Position numbers and translations under genes: made by a program. The notes beneath the pieces are model-generated. The model was given only the letters and a program-made list of their open reading frames with translations. It was not told the origin of the DNA and searched no databases. Positions 8,821 to 17,465 of a DNA stretch of 64,000 nt are shown piece after piece. How positions within the stretch are numbered: the first letter of the stretch is position 1; each line of letters begins with the position of its first letter. Source of the stretch: Bacteroidales bacterium (GTDB taxonomy: Bacteria > Bacteroidota > Bacteroidia > Bacteroidales > UBA932). The DNA lies in assembly GCA_017439305.1 (NCBI GenBank), contig JAFSJK010000088.1, positions 1-64,000 on the forward strand. The letters are read 5' to 3'.

Positions 8821-11202
8821 ATGAAAAGTTACTTTAAATTTCTATCCCGCAACAAGTTGTACACCGTCATCGAGGCGGTGGGGCTGGCCGTGAGCCTGGC
8901 GTTTGTGATACTCATCGGCATATCCATTGCCGATCAACTCAGAATCCGCCGGGACACGCCACCGGGAACCAATCTGTATTCCATCGGCCCCGACAGTTAT
9001 GGGACGGAATACCGAAATTTGGAAAGCCTTTCATCCATTCCGGAAATCAAATCCCTTGCAGCTTTCAGGCGAATAGAGTTTCTCGCACTCCTCGATGGGG
9101 ACAAAGACCTTGTAATGGCTATGATCGCCGATCCGGGAATCGTCGACTACGTTCCGCAGCACGTCATCGATGGCAACATTGAGACTTTCCGGAACGGGAG
9201 CGGCGTTCTCATCACGGAATCGGCCGCGAGAAAGTTCTTTCCTGATAAGGACCCGATAGGTGAATATGTTACCATCGCCAACATTGGAGCCGAAGGAGAG
9301 GAAGAGACTCCTGTCTCGGAGCAGATCGTGGCCGTCATCGGCGATCCTTCCTATTCAATCCTGGACGATTTTGACCTGATGCTCAGTTTCCGATCCAAGA
9401 TTCCCGCCGTAGTCGAGATTGTGGAATCAGACCTTTTCAATACCGGAAACGGACAGTTCGTAAACGTGCTTGCCGACATGCAGCCGGAATTCGATATGGA
9501 AGGGTTTTCCGCGAAGTACCTGGATTTGTTTGAACCGTATGTGAACAAAGGGGATAAGGAAAAGCCGATGGCTACGGCCTTTACCGACATATTCTTTTCC
9601 TCTGACAGTTATGAAGGGCTCCGCCAGGGAAACCGCCTGTACATTTCCGTTCTGGTGATTCTGGGACTCATCCTGCTTCTGTCGGCCCTATTGAATTATG
9701 TCAATTTGAATCTGGCGGTATCCGGTGAACGGGCTAAGGAAATGGCTACCCGCCAGCTGGTGGGTGCAAGCAGGAAATCGGTTGTCTTCAAAGGCATAGC
9801 CGAGTCTACGGTGTTCACGTTGGTATGCTTTGCCTTTGCCGTGCTCTTGGCGGAATGGATGGTTCCGCTTCTGAATGGACTGAGGCCGGAAGGACTCACG
9901 ATACCCTTCCATATTCCTTTCAGTGGCACATTCTTTTTGATATCTCTGGCTCTTGTCGTTGTCATCGGCTTCCTCTCCGGGATTATCCCGGCCATGGTCA
10001 TGGCCTCTTACCGTCCCCTGGATGTGGTGACAGGCCAGGTTCGCCGGAAGCGCAAAATGGGGATCAATCAGGTATTCATTGTATTTCAGACTGTCCTTTC
10101 GATGCTTTTCATCGTCGCTTCCATTTCCGTTGAAGCCCAGCTGCGATTTATGCTGAAGCAGGATATCGGAACGACTCCGGTAAAGAACCTCTATCACTTT
10201 TTCCCGGGCATATATGAGCCAATAACGGATATCGGCAATGCGCTTACAGCAAATCCGCAGGTAAATGCCATCGGATATGGGACCGGTTATCCGACGAAAA
10301 GCTGGGGGATTCAGGCCGGCCCTCCAGGCGCGTTATACAGCACTCTCGAGTGCGACAGCACGGCATTCCGGATGTTGGGTTTCAGAATAAAGGAACAGTG
10401 GGGAGAATCTGTTCCCGGAACCTTCTGGCTCACCGAGGAGGCCCGGAATTATATCGGTGTGACAGAAGAAGATTCCGCTCCTTCCCGCCTTTGGGGAGAC
10501 TATCCCAATCCCGAGATTACCTCCATTGGAGGTGTTGTTGAAAACTTCCGCAGTTATCCCGTAAATGACGCCCCCAGATTTGGGTTAGGAGGTGAGTTTC
10601 AGGAACTGTGTGCAGTCAGTATCATGTCGGCCGAACAGCTTTCCGGTATCTGGATAGAGGTTAGGGGAGACAGAAGGGAATTTGAACAATGGTTCAAGGA
10701 TTATATTCGTTCCTATTACCGTGAAACAAAAGGGCTTTCAGATGTCCTTGGCTTTCCCGGCGTCATATGCGGATATCTGGATGAAATCATTGCCGGGGAA
10801 TATGATGACTTGAAACAGTACGTGCGGCTTATCGAGCTTTTTACACTGGTTTCCGTCCTGCTCTCCATTCTTGGCATGGTTGCCATGAGTACATGGTTTG
10901 CCGCAACCCATTCAAAGGACGTGGCCATCCGCAAGGTTTTCGGCAGTACCGTAACCCATGAGGTGAAACGGCTCGCCAGGAGCTTCCTTGTTCTCACTTT
11001 AACCGCCATTGCCATCGGAATCCCTCTTGCAGTCTGGATGGTCAGACGTTTCCTGGAAAGCTATCCCGAAAGGATAAGCGGATATTGGTGGATATTTGCC
11101 ACCGCTGCGGCCGTAATATTTGCTATTGCCATGGGGTCGGTCATCTGGCAGGTTCTCAAAGCCGCCCGGACCAACCCGGCGACGGAACTGAAAAAAGAAT
11201 AA
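8821..11202 (+). CDS. MacB/FtsX-type ABC transporter permease 4 (tandem copy B)
   Basis: A 793-residue permease opening with MKSYFKFLSRNKLYTVIEAV and ending ARTNPATELKKE, almost the same ends as copies A and C. It has the usual two extracytoplasmic domains and two helix groups (GERAKEMATRQLVGASRKS; SKDVAIRKVFGSTVTHE). It starts 13 bases beyond the hic palindrome. Because hicAB runs the other way between copies A and B, message for this gene must either read through hicAB in antisense or start locally. No clear forward promoter was seen in the 20 bases upstream. Confidence 0.9.
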   Translation: MKSYFKFLSRNKLYTVIEAVGLAVSLAFVILIGISIADQLRIRRDTPPGTNLYSIGPDSYGTEYRNLESLSSIPEIKSLAAFRRIEFLALLDGDKDLVMAMIADPGIVDYVPQHVIDGNIETFRNGSGVLITESAARKFFPDKDPIGEYVTIANIGAEGEEETPVSEQIVAVIGDPSYSILDDFDLMLSFRSKIPAVVEIVESDLFNTGNGQFVNVLADMQPEFDMEGFSAKYLDLFEPYVNKGDKEKPMATAFTDIFFSSDSYEGLRQGNRLYISVLVILGLILLLSALLNYVNLNLAVSGERAKEMATRQLVGASRKSVVFKGIAESTVFTLVCFAFAVLLAEWMVPLLNGLRPEGLTIPFHIPFSGTFFLISLALVVVIGFLSGIIPAMVMASYRPLDVVTGQVRRKRKMGINQVFIVFQTVLSMLFIVASISVEAQLRFMLKQDIGTTPVKNLYHFFPGIYEPITDIGNALTANPQVNAIGYGTGYPTKSWGIQAGPPGALYSTLECDSTAFRMLGFRIKEQWGESVPGTFWLTEEARNYIGVTEEDSAPSRLWGDYPNPEITSIGGVVENFRSYPVNDAPRFGLGGEFQELCAVSIMSAEQLSGIWIEVRGDRREFEQWFKDYIRSYYRETKGLSDVLGFPGVICGYLDEIIAGEYDDLKQYVRLIELFTLVSVLLSILGMVAMSTWFAATHSKDVAIRKVFGSTVTHEVKRLARSFLVLTLTAIAIGIPLAVWMVRRFLESYPERISGYWWIFATAAAVIFAIAMGSVIWQVLKAARTNPATELKKE

Positions 11203-11204
11203 AG

Positions 11205-13592
11205 ATGAGAAGTTACCTGAAATTCCTGTCCCGCAACAAGTTGTACACCGCCATCGAGGCATTGGGGCTGGCCGTGAGCCTGGCGTTTGTGATCCTCATC
11301 GGCAGTTATGTGGTCCAGCAGTATGAGGTGGCGCATGAGTCGCCGCAGTGGAAGCGCACGTTCGTCCTAGGAACCAATGAGTTCCTTGGGCTGACCTATT
11401 GGGACAAGGAAGAGCTGGAGATGAACATTCCGGAGGTGGAGGCCGCCACCCACATGACGCTTCTCTGGCAGCCGGTCATCCAAAACGGGGAGGATCTGCT
11501 CCAGGTCTCCGGCATCGAGGCCGATGCCGATTTCTTCCGGGTGTTCCCGGAGTACCACCTTCTGGAGGGAAGCCTCGATGACTTTGTGGGCAAGGACGAC
11601 ATCCTAATCAGCGAATCCCTCTCCCGCAAGATAGCCGGTCAGGCCGGCAAGGATCTCATCGGCAAAACAATCAAGGTGGACAAAGAGGACCGCACTGTCA
11701 AGGGCATCTTCGCCGATTTTGACGAGGCCTATTTCATGCCCGCGGACATCATCACGAACATCACCGCCTCCTGGGCGGCCGGGCAGGGGAAAGCTTTCAA
11801 CAGCATCGGCAATTACACCACCTGGTTCCGGGTGCGGGAGGATGCGGACCTGACCGACGTGCAGGCCAAGGTGAAAGCGCTCCTGCACAAAAACTACGAT
11901 TCTTCCTGGGGAGCGGAAAAGGTGGATGCCTGGAAGGCATGCCGGATGGACGAGGCCTTCTTCTTCACCGGCAGCAGCAACGGGCTCACCCGCACGGGAA
12001 ATGCCCAGATGCTCCGGCTTCTGACCGTCGTCGTGCTACTGCTCCTGTTGTCGGCCGTCTTCAACTATGTGAACCTAAGTCTGGCCCTTACCGGCAAACG
12101 CGCGAAGGAGATGGCCACCCGGCGCCTTCTCGGGGCCGACAAGACCGGCATCCTGTGGAAATACATCGGCGAATCCGTGGCTTTCACTGCCGTCTGCTTC
12201 GCCGCCGCCCTGGTCCTGGCCGACCTGCTGGCGCCGATGGTGAACAGCCTGGTCTCCACCAGCGACCCGGATGAAATGATGCTGGGCATCGGCGATACCA
12301 GCGTGCGGATTTCGTTCCTGATGACGCCCGGGTATATCTTGGCCTACGTGGTGGGGATCCTTATCCTGGGCGTCGTCAACGGGCTGCTTCCAGCCTTCGC
12401 GGCTTCGCGGTACCAGCCCATCGACGTGATCAAGGGCACGCTCCGGCGCCGGAGCAAGATGGTTATGAGCAAGGTCTTTATAGTGGTCCAGAATGTCCTT
12501 TCCGTCTTCCTGATTGCGATGGCCCTGGTGATGGAAGTGCAGATGCGGCATATGTTGACAAGGCCGATGCATTCCGCGACGGACAACCGCTTCTACATCG
12601 AGTATTCCGCCCAGAACTATGATGCGATGAGGCTTTTCAAGGACAAGGTGGAGCGCCTGCCCTTTGTGACGAAAGTGGGCGTCGGCCGCGGAATCCCTGG
12701 AATGATCAATATGACGATGGGCATCAAGGTGGACGAAGAACATCATGTCGATTTGCCCGTCATCCTTTGCGATTCCACTTATTTCCAATTGCTGGGGCTG
12801 GAAGTGGAGGAGGACTTCGGCCATCCGCTGGTGCATTCGCTCTGGATGAGCCGGAGCGCCTTTAACGCGGCTGCGGTGTCGGATACGTCCACCGTCTTTC
12901 CCCGGAGGATCAACATGAACGGCGCCCAGCCCGAGTTCATCGGCGGCGTGGTGGCCGATTATCCCACCCGGCCGGCTTCGGAAAGCGTGCAGAATCCCAA
13001 CGGCGGAGTCATCGTCACCCGGGTGGAAGAGCTGCGGTACTCCCATTGCCTCCTCATCGGCACCACCGGAGAGGACAAATCCTATGAGGATCAGATCCTT
13101 CAGGCCTACCGGGAATTCCGCCTGGAAACTTCCGGCGTGGAAGAGCCCGCCTGGCGGTACGGCTTTGTCCGGGATATCAACCGGAAGCAACTGGCACCGG
13201 TACAGCGCACATTGCGGCTGGTGGAACTCTTCGCCGTCCTGGCCGTCCTCATCTCCCTGCTGGGCCTGTTGGCCATGAGCACCTACTTTGCCGATGAGAA
13301 TACCAAGCAGATCGCCGTGCGGAAGGTCTTCGGCAGCGATGTCATTCAGGAGACCCGGCGAACGGTCCGCAGCTACATGGTTCTGGTGGGCGTGGCTTGC
13401 CTCATCGGCATCCCGCTGGCCGTCTGGGCCGCCCGGCTGTATCTGGAGCGCTTTGCCTACCGGGTTGAAGGCTACGGCTGGGTGTTCGTTGTGGCCTTCG
13501 TCATTTCGCTGGCCATTGCCTTCGGCACCGTCCTCTGGCAGACCCTCAAGGCCGCCCGGACCAATCCGGCCACGGAACTGAAGAAGGAATAA
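11205..13592 (+). CDS. MacB/FtsX-type ABC transporter permease 5 (tandem copy C)
   Basis: A 795-residue permease. The ATG at 11205, 2 bases after the previous stop, gives MRSYLKFLSRNKLYTAIEAL, aligning with copies A and B; a longer in-frame start at 11085 lies inside the preceding gene and is rejected. Helix-group motifs are GKRAKEMATRRLLGADKTG and TKQIAVRKVFGSDVIQE, and the end is ARTNPATELKKE. It is the last gene of the export operon. The 3' end pairs ATCCGG (13564) with CCGGAT (13594) before a T run, a weak possible terminator. Confidence 0.9.
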   Translation: MRSYLKFLSRNKLYTAIEALGLAVSLAFVILIGSYVVQQYEVAHESPQWKRTFVLGTNEFLGLTYWDKEELEMNIPEVEAATHMTLLWQPVIQNGEDLLQVSGIEADADFFRVFPEYHLLEGSLDDFVGKDDILISESLSRKIAGQAGKDLIGKTIKVDKEDRTVKGIFADFDEAYFMPADIITNITASWAAGQGKAFNSIGNYTTWFRVREDADLTDVQAKVKALLHKNYDSSWGAEKVDAWKACRMDEAFFFTGSSNGLTRTGNAQMLRLLTVVVLLLLLSAVFNYVNLSLALTGKRAKEMATRRLLGADKTGILWKYIGESVAFTAVCFAAALVLADLLAPMVNSLVSTSDPDEMMLGIGDTSVRISFLMTPGYILAYVVGILILGVVNGLLPAFAASRYQPIDVIKGTLRRRSKMVMSKVFIVVQNVLSVFLIAMALVMEVQMRHMLTRPMHSATDNRFYIEYSAQNYDAMRLFKDKVERLPFVTKVGVGRGIPGMINMTMGIKVDEEHHVDLPVILCDSTYFQLLGLEVEEDFGHPLVHSLWMSRSAFNAAAVSDTSTVFPRRINMNGAQPEFIGGVVADYPTRPASESVQNPNGGVIVTRVEELRYSHCLLIGTTGEDKSYEDQILQAYREFRLETSGVEEPAWRYGFVRDINRKQLAPVQRTLRLVELFAVLAVLISLLGLLAMSTYFADENTKQIAVRKVFGSDVIQETRRTVRSYMVLVGVACLIGIPLAVWAARLYLERFAYRVEGYGWVFVVAFVISLAIAFGTVLWQTLKAARTNPATELKKE

Positions 13593-13607
13593 ACCGGATT
13601 TTTTCCG

Positions 13608-13615
13608 TATTTTTG
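13608..13615 (+). promoter_or_regulatory. Promoter -7 box for the esterase gene
   Basis: TATTTTTG matches TAnnTTTG and ends 5 bases before the GTG at 13621. No good TTTG was found 19-21 bases upstream, so this is a half match. Confidence 0.4.
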
Positions 13616-13620
13616 TATCC

Positions 13621-14247
13621 GTGTGTACGGTTTGTTACATCCCCATGCTGGAAGGGCAGAGCGGGGAGGTCGAAAGGTGGGCTGCGGAAGCGTCGGTCCG
13701 CCTAGGCATTCCCGTTGTCATGCTTCCGCAGGCCGATTGGAACAACGACCTCACCCCGTGGCCGGCCGGCCCCATCTTCAGGAAAGGGAAATCTTTCGGG
13801 GGAGGGGCAAGGGCATATCTGCAGCTGCTTGAAAATCAGATTCTTCCGGAAATTGAAGGCCGGCTGGGCCTCGTGGATCCGGAACGGTGGCTCATCGGCA
13901 TATCCCTCTCCGGCCTGTTTGCGGTGTGGGCGGCCTTTGAGACCCATACGTTTACCCGCATCGCTTCCATCTCGGGCTCTTTCTGGTACGAAGGATTCCC
14001 GGAGTGGCTGGCAACCCGGCCCGGCACCGGGACTTTGAAAAGCGCCTACCTGTCGCTGGGCGACACCGAGGCGGACACCCGGAATCCTCATTTGAAGAGC
14101 ATTGCCGACGATACGGAAGCTGTAGTCCGCCTCCTGAGTGAAAAAGGCATCTCCACCGTATTCGAATGGAACGACGGGTCGCATTTCGCGCCCGTCGTTC
14201 CCAGGTTGGAGAAGGCTTTGGCAGGACTTTTGGGCCTTGCACGATAA
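13621..14247 (+). CDS. Alpha/beta-hydrolase esterase (esterase D / Fes-like)
   Basis: A 208-residue hydrolase without signal peptide. The nucleophile elbow is GISLSGL (residues about 97-103), a likely acid is in the SLGDTEAD segment, and the catalytic His is in DGSHFAP near residue 182. This arrangement fits the putative-esterase family that contains S-formylglutathione hydrolase and enterochelin esterase. The GTG at 13621 gives the longest frame and sits just after a -7 box; an in-frame ATG at 13645 would remove 8 residues and cannot be excluded. It is separated from the permease operon by 28 bases and from the next gene by 73. Substrate unknown. Confidence 0.75.
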   Translation: MCTVCYIPMLEGQSGEVERWAAEASVRLGIPVVMLPQADWNNDLTPWPAGPIFRKGKSFGGGARAYLQLLENQILPEIEGRLGLVDPERWLIGISLSGLFAVWAAFETHTFTRIASISGSFWYEGFPEWLATRPGTGTLKSAYLSLGDTEADTRNPHLKSIADDTEAVVRLLSEKGISTVFEWNDGSHFAPVVPRLEKALAGLLGLAR

Positions 14248-14266
14248 TCTTTTTTTCGTATCTTTA
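14236..14266 (+). promoter_or_regulatory. Probable promoter of the lipoprotein cluster
   Basis: CTTG (14236-14239), a 19-base spacer and TATCTTTA (14259-14266) come one base short of the consensus -7 box. The first lipoprotein ATG is at 14321, leaving a leader of about 45-50 bases. Confidence 0.5.
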
Positions 14267-14320
14267 TGGCCAATATGGGGCATCCGCCCTTTTAGCCGAA
14301 TAACACGAAAACTGCATCAT

Positions 14321-16330
14321 ATGAAAACGGACCACTTGTTTCGAGCCCTAAAGACGATCCTTGTCTTTTTGGCAGGAGCTTTTGTGATGGCCTGCGGGGA
14401 AGATAATCCGGAAAAGACGGAACCCGGACCGGGGCCTGGACCGGGGCCTGGACCCGGTCCGGACACTGGAACCGTTGTAACGCTGGCCCAGGACACTTCG
14501 GTCAAGGTGACAGAAACGGAACCGTTCCAAAAGGAGGATCGTGTCGCTTATGTGATTGAGGCAACGGAAGATAAATTGAAGGATGTCGCTCCGGGAACAG
14601 TTCTGGTCCTGGATGACAAGATCGTTCTTGTGACCTCGGTTCGCAATCAGACGGCTACTTCCGTGACGGTTGAAGGTCCGCTCGGAGATCTGAGGTATGT
14701 ATTCCACGATACAAGTTTCACGCTCCATCTTTGTGGAACGGAGAATGACCATACCAACGAAGCGACGGGTGACTATTATCCGGTTTCAACCAGGGCTGCA
14801 TTTGAAGAAACGATCTGGTCGGAAGAAAAGGAATGGGATTACGACGATAATTGGTATAAGAAGGAAACGGAGGACACGAAACAATCTTTGGATTATCATC
14901 TTCACGCTGTGGTTGGTGCTTCCTTGACTGCTGCCATCGATTTTGAATTCTCAGAAGAGGTCAACGACATTTTTGACGGAGTTTCTTTTCTTTGCGCCAA
15001 GGAATTCAATGTGACCATCACCCTGACTGGGGAGGTCCACAGTTCTGCGGATTTGACGCTCAACTATCAGATCGATCGGGATGAGCATTTCCTTCTCAGC
15101 CATTACAAGGATCCGACGATTCTCCTCAAACACGACTTCCTTGATCCGAAGATATACCTGTTTTTTGTTGGAAAAGTGCCGGTTATCGTCCATATTGGCT
15201 GCGACTTGTATGCCGAAGTCGATTTGACAGCGCATGGAGAATTGTCTTTCACCATGGGGGCTGAAGCCAGTCTGACCGGAACAATGGGGTACAAGTATGA
15301 TGGGACGACGGGCGAAAAGAAGAAAGTCAATCCCGGTCTGATTCCCCATTTGGAGCGGCACGATCCTACCCTCAAGGGAAAAGGAGTCGTCAGTCCGAAG
15401 GTGTATGTCTGGCCTCATGAATATATCTGGTTTACCTATGTGGTCGGATCCTATGCGGATATCCGTCCTTATGGAAGGGCTGATTTCGGTTTGGGGTTCA
15501 GTGAAGACCTGATTGACTATTCCAGTTCGGATTATCTCTCCAATGCTACGGATGTATTCGTTGGTGCGGACTGGTCTGTAGGCATCAGTACTCCGCTGGA
15601 TGTCCTTGCCCCGGAAATCTCTTATGAACTGGACTGGACGGAACTGGACAGCGGCAATCTTTTCGATACCCAGGTGGTCAGGAGTCCTGCCGGTCTGGAA
15701 CTGGAAGAGAGTTCTGCGAGCGTCTTTGAGCCTGGGAATTCCTATGATTTGAAGTTCAGGGTTCTGGCCGATTATTATGGGGCCCTTGACTATTCTTGGT
15801 TTGCCCCGATTGTCAAGATAGCCATTCCGTCCCGGAACTACAAAACCTATCGGATTGCTACACCGTTTACGGGACTGGCTTCCTATACATGGGAGCCGGA
15901 GGAACGGGGAGAAGAGTTGATTGCGAGCGTATATGACATTGATGGAAAGGAGGTTGGACGCCTTCAGTTCCAGGCGGGAATTGGGGAAACGACATTGTAC
16001 GTAACTACCGGAATGGCACAGGATGTTTCGTCTGACAGCGCAACCATCCCGGTTGAATTCAAGGCTCCTGGGGAGCCGGTATCTGTCGGAGTGGTTTATT
16101 CCTGTACGAACGCCAGTCCGGAGATAGGAAAAGAGGGGTGTTTCACCAGTTCCGTGGCACCCTATGCGCCGAACGTGAAAATCTCATTAACGGAGTTGAA
16201 GGAGAATACGTTATACTGTGCCCGTGGCTTTATTATGATGGGTGAGGATGTGTATTATGGCGATGTCGTCACGTTTACCACAAGCCTTTCGTCGTATGGT
16301 GTCGATGATGTCCCCGGAGAAAACTTCTAA
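14321..16330 (+). CDS. Surface-type lipoprotein with Pro-Gly linker and FN3-like C-terminus
   Basis: A 669-residue lipoprotein. The ATG at 14321 is chosen because it yields a proper lipoprotein signal with lipobox VMAC, lipidated Cys at residue 25; a longer frame from 14138 runs inside the esterase gene. After the Cys comes a linker of six Pro-Gly units, then a long beta-rich region of unknown family. The last 100 residues read like the FN3-related domains of Bacteroidetes surface proteins (SSDSATIPVEF ... LKENTLYCARGF ... GDVVTFTT). I do not recognise the middle region. It is first in a row of three same-strand lipoprotein genes, so a joint role at the cell surface is likely but unproven. 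Confidence 0.8.
   Translation: MKTDHLFRALKTILVFLAGAFVMACGEDNPEKTEPGPGPGPGPGPGPDTGTVVTLAQDTSVKVTETEPFQKEDRVAYVIEATEDKLKDVAPGTVLVLDDKIVLVTSVRNQTATSVTVEGPLGDLRYVFHDTSFTLHLCGTENDHTNEATGDYYPVSTRAAFEETIWSEEKEWDYDDNWYKKETEDTKQSLDYHLHAVVGASLTAAIDFEFSEEVNDIFDGVSFLCAKEFNVTITLTGEVHSSADLTLNYQIDRDEHFLLSHYKDPTILLKHDFLDPKIYLFFVGKVPVIVHIGCDLYAEVDLTAHGELSFTMGAEASLTGTMGYKYDGTTGEKKKVNPGLIPHLERHDPTLKGKGVVSPKVYVWPHEYIWFTYVVGSYADIRPYGRADFGLGFSEDLIDYSSSDYLSNATDVFVGADWSVGISTPLDVLAPEISYELDWTELDSGNLFDTQVVRSPAGLELEESSASVFEPGNSYDLKFRVLADYYGALDYSWFAPIVKIAIPSRNYKTYRIATPFTGLASYTWEPEERGEELIASVYDIDGKEVGRLQFQAGIGETTLYVTTGMAQDVSSDSATIPVEFKAPGEPVSVGVVYSCTNASPEIGKEGCFTSSVAPYAPNVKISLTELKENTLYCARGFIMMGEDVYYGDVVTFTTSLSSYGVDDVPGENF
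14426..14464 (+). repeat. 12-bp tandem repeat encoding the Pro-Gly linker
   Basis: Two exact GGACCGGGGCCT units plus degenerate flanking units encode Pro-Gly-Pro-Gly steps. Copy number may vary by slippage in multiples that keep the frame. Confidence 0.75.
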
Positions 16331-16350
16331 TCTTCTAGCCGAGTACTGAC

Positions 16351-17436
16351 ATGAACAAATACGGTATTTATCTGGTTTATCTTTTCTGCCTCCTTCTTCC
16401 TGCCTGTCGTGGTCTGGAAGGTCAGGAGAGTGGGCTTCCCCGGCTCAGGGTAGACGCGTATTTCGAAGGGGATATGCCTGATACCCGTGTCTCTTTGACC
16501 CCGATGGACAACTCTTTGGACTTGTTGGCCAGATGGCAGGAGGATGATGCCATCAAAGTGTTTTTGAGTGATGGCGCAAATTACTCTGATGCCGGGTATG
16601 AGCACTTGGAAAGTATATCTGAGGATGGTAAAATGGCGATGTTCCATTACTCGATTCCCGCTGATTTCAACCAGCGGATCGGTACATACCAGTTATACTG
16701 TTTTACCCTTCATTGTTATCCCGTTGTTACTGATTGGGAGTTGCATTGCAATGGGTCCATAGTCCGGTCTCCTCTTTCGCAATTCAGGGCTCCTGTCCTT
16801 TTCGAAAATGTGTCTTCAGGATCTGATTCATTCGGTTTCTTCCGGCATTACGGTGTCTATGAGTTACTCCATGTCGCCAATCATTCGGATCAGGATATCT
16901 CCTTTTCCTTGCTTGGCTTCCAATCTGATAAAGTCTGGTATTGTTCCAAAGGCGCCCTCCGGATACCTTCCATGGAATTCATTGTCTCGTCCGATGCGGC
17001 GAGGAATCCGGTTGATCAGAGTCCGGCCATAACGATTCCCGCTCACGGCACCGATATTATCGTATCTTGGTATATTCCTACCGGTTACTCCATCTCGAAT
17101 GCGGTGCTGTATTCGGAAATTGACGGTGAGAATGTCCACACGGCGAACCTGCTTTCTTCCATGGTCGTTCCTCAGGTCGGCCATGCCTATCATATGTATG
17201 TGGCATGGAATGGAACGGAGTTACGCTTCACTACTGCCTCCGGGGAAGAAGGAGGCTCCGAGATCATCGGCGGAGGCTCCGGCTATGGCTCTGATGGCTC
17301 TGGAAATGTATCTGGCTCGGGCCTCGGCTATGGGACGGATTCGGAGGGAAACATTGTCGGCGGAGGGTCTGGATACGGAGCGGATGGATCAGGGCCTATT
17401 TCGGGTGGAGGATCCGGGTATTCGAATGCTAATTAG
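16351..17436 (+). CDS. Fimbrillin-like lipoprotein with Gly-rich C-terminal repeats
   Basis: A 361-residue lipoprotein with a signal ending LLLPAC (Cys19). Residues about 30-90 resemble the start of Bacteroidales fimbrillin/Mfa-like proteins: a TRVSLTP segment followed by ARWQEDDAIKVFLSDG. The rest to residue 295 is beta-rich and unassigned. Residues 307-361 are three full 15-residue repeats plus a partial one, built on GGGSGYGxDGSG. Such a tail could be a flexible, surface-exposed or assembly segment; that is inference. The gene begins 20 bases after the previous lipoprotein and ends 29 bases before the next. Confidence 0.75.
   Translation: MNKYGIYLVYLFCLLLPACRGLEGQESGLPRLRVDAYFEGDMPDTRVSLTPMDNSLDLLARWQEDDAIKVFLSDGANYSDAGYEHLESISEDGKMAMFHYSIPADFNQRIGTYQLYCFTLHCYPVVTDWELHCNGSIVRSPLSQFRAPVLFENVSSGSDSFGFFRHYGVYELLHVANHSDQDISFSLLGFQSDKVWYCSKGALRIPSMEFIVSSDAARNPVDQSPAITIPAHGTDIIVSWYIPTGYSISNAVLYSEIDGENVHTANLLSSMVVPQVGHAYHMYVAWNGTELRFTTASGEEGGSEIIGGGSGYGSDGSGNVSGSGLGYGTDSEGNIVGGGSGYGADGSGPISGGGSGYSNAN
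17269..17433 (+). repeat. 45-bp tandem repeat coding for Gly/Ser/Tyr-rich 15-mers
   Basis: Residues 307-321, 322-336 and 337-351 repeat with a 15-residue period and 352-361 start a fourth unit. Each unit has a Gly-rich opening, then GYG, D, and a small-residue turn. The DNA copies have diverged more than the peptides. Confidence 0.85.
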
Positions 17437-17465
17437 TTGGATAATAATTAAATAAAACATACGAT

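Noticed and set aside
11085..11204. N-terminal extension of permease 5
   Set aside because: It lies within the previous permease and removes the alignment with the shared start of the paralogues.
16768..17200. Reverse-strand frames within the fimbrillin-like gene
   Set aside because: No start context or family; the + strand gene has a lipoprotein signal and domain resemblance.
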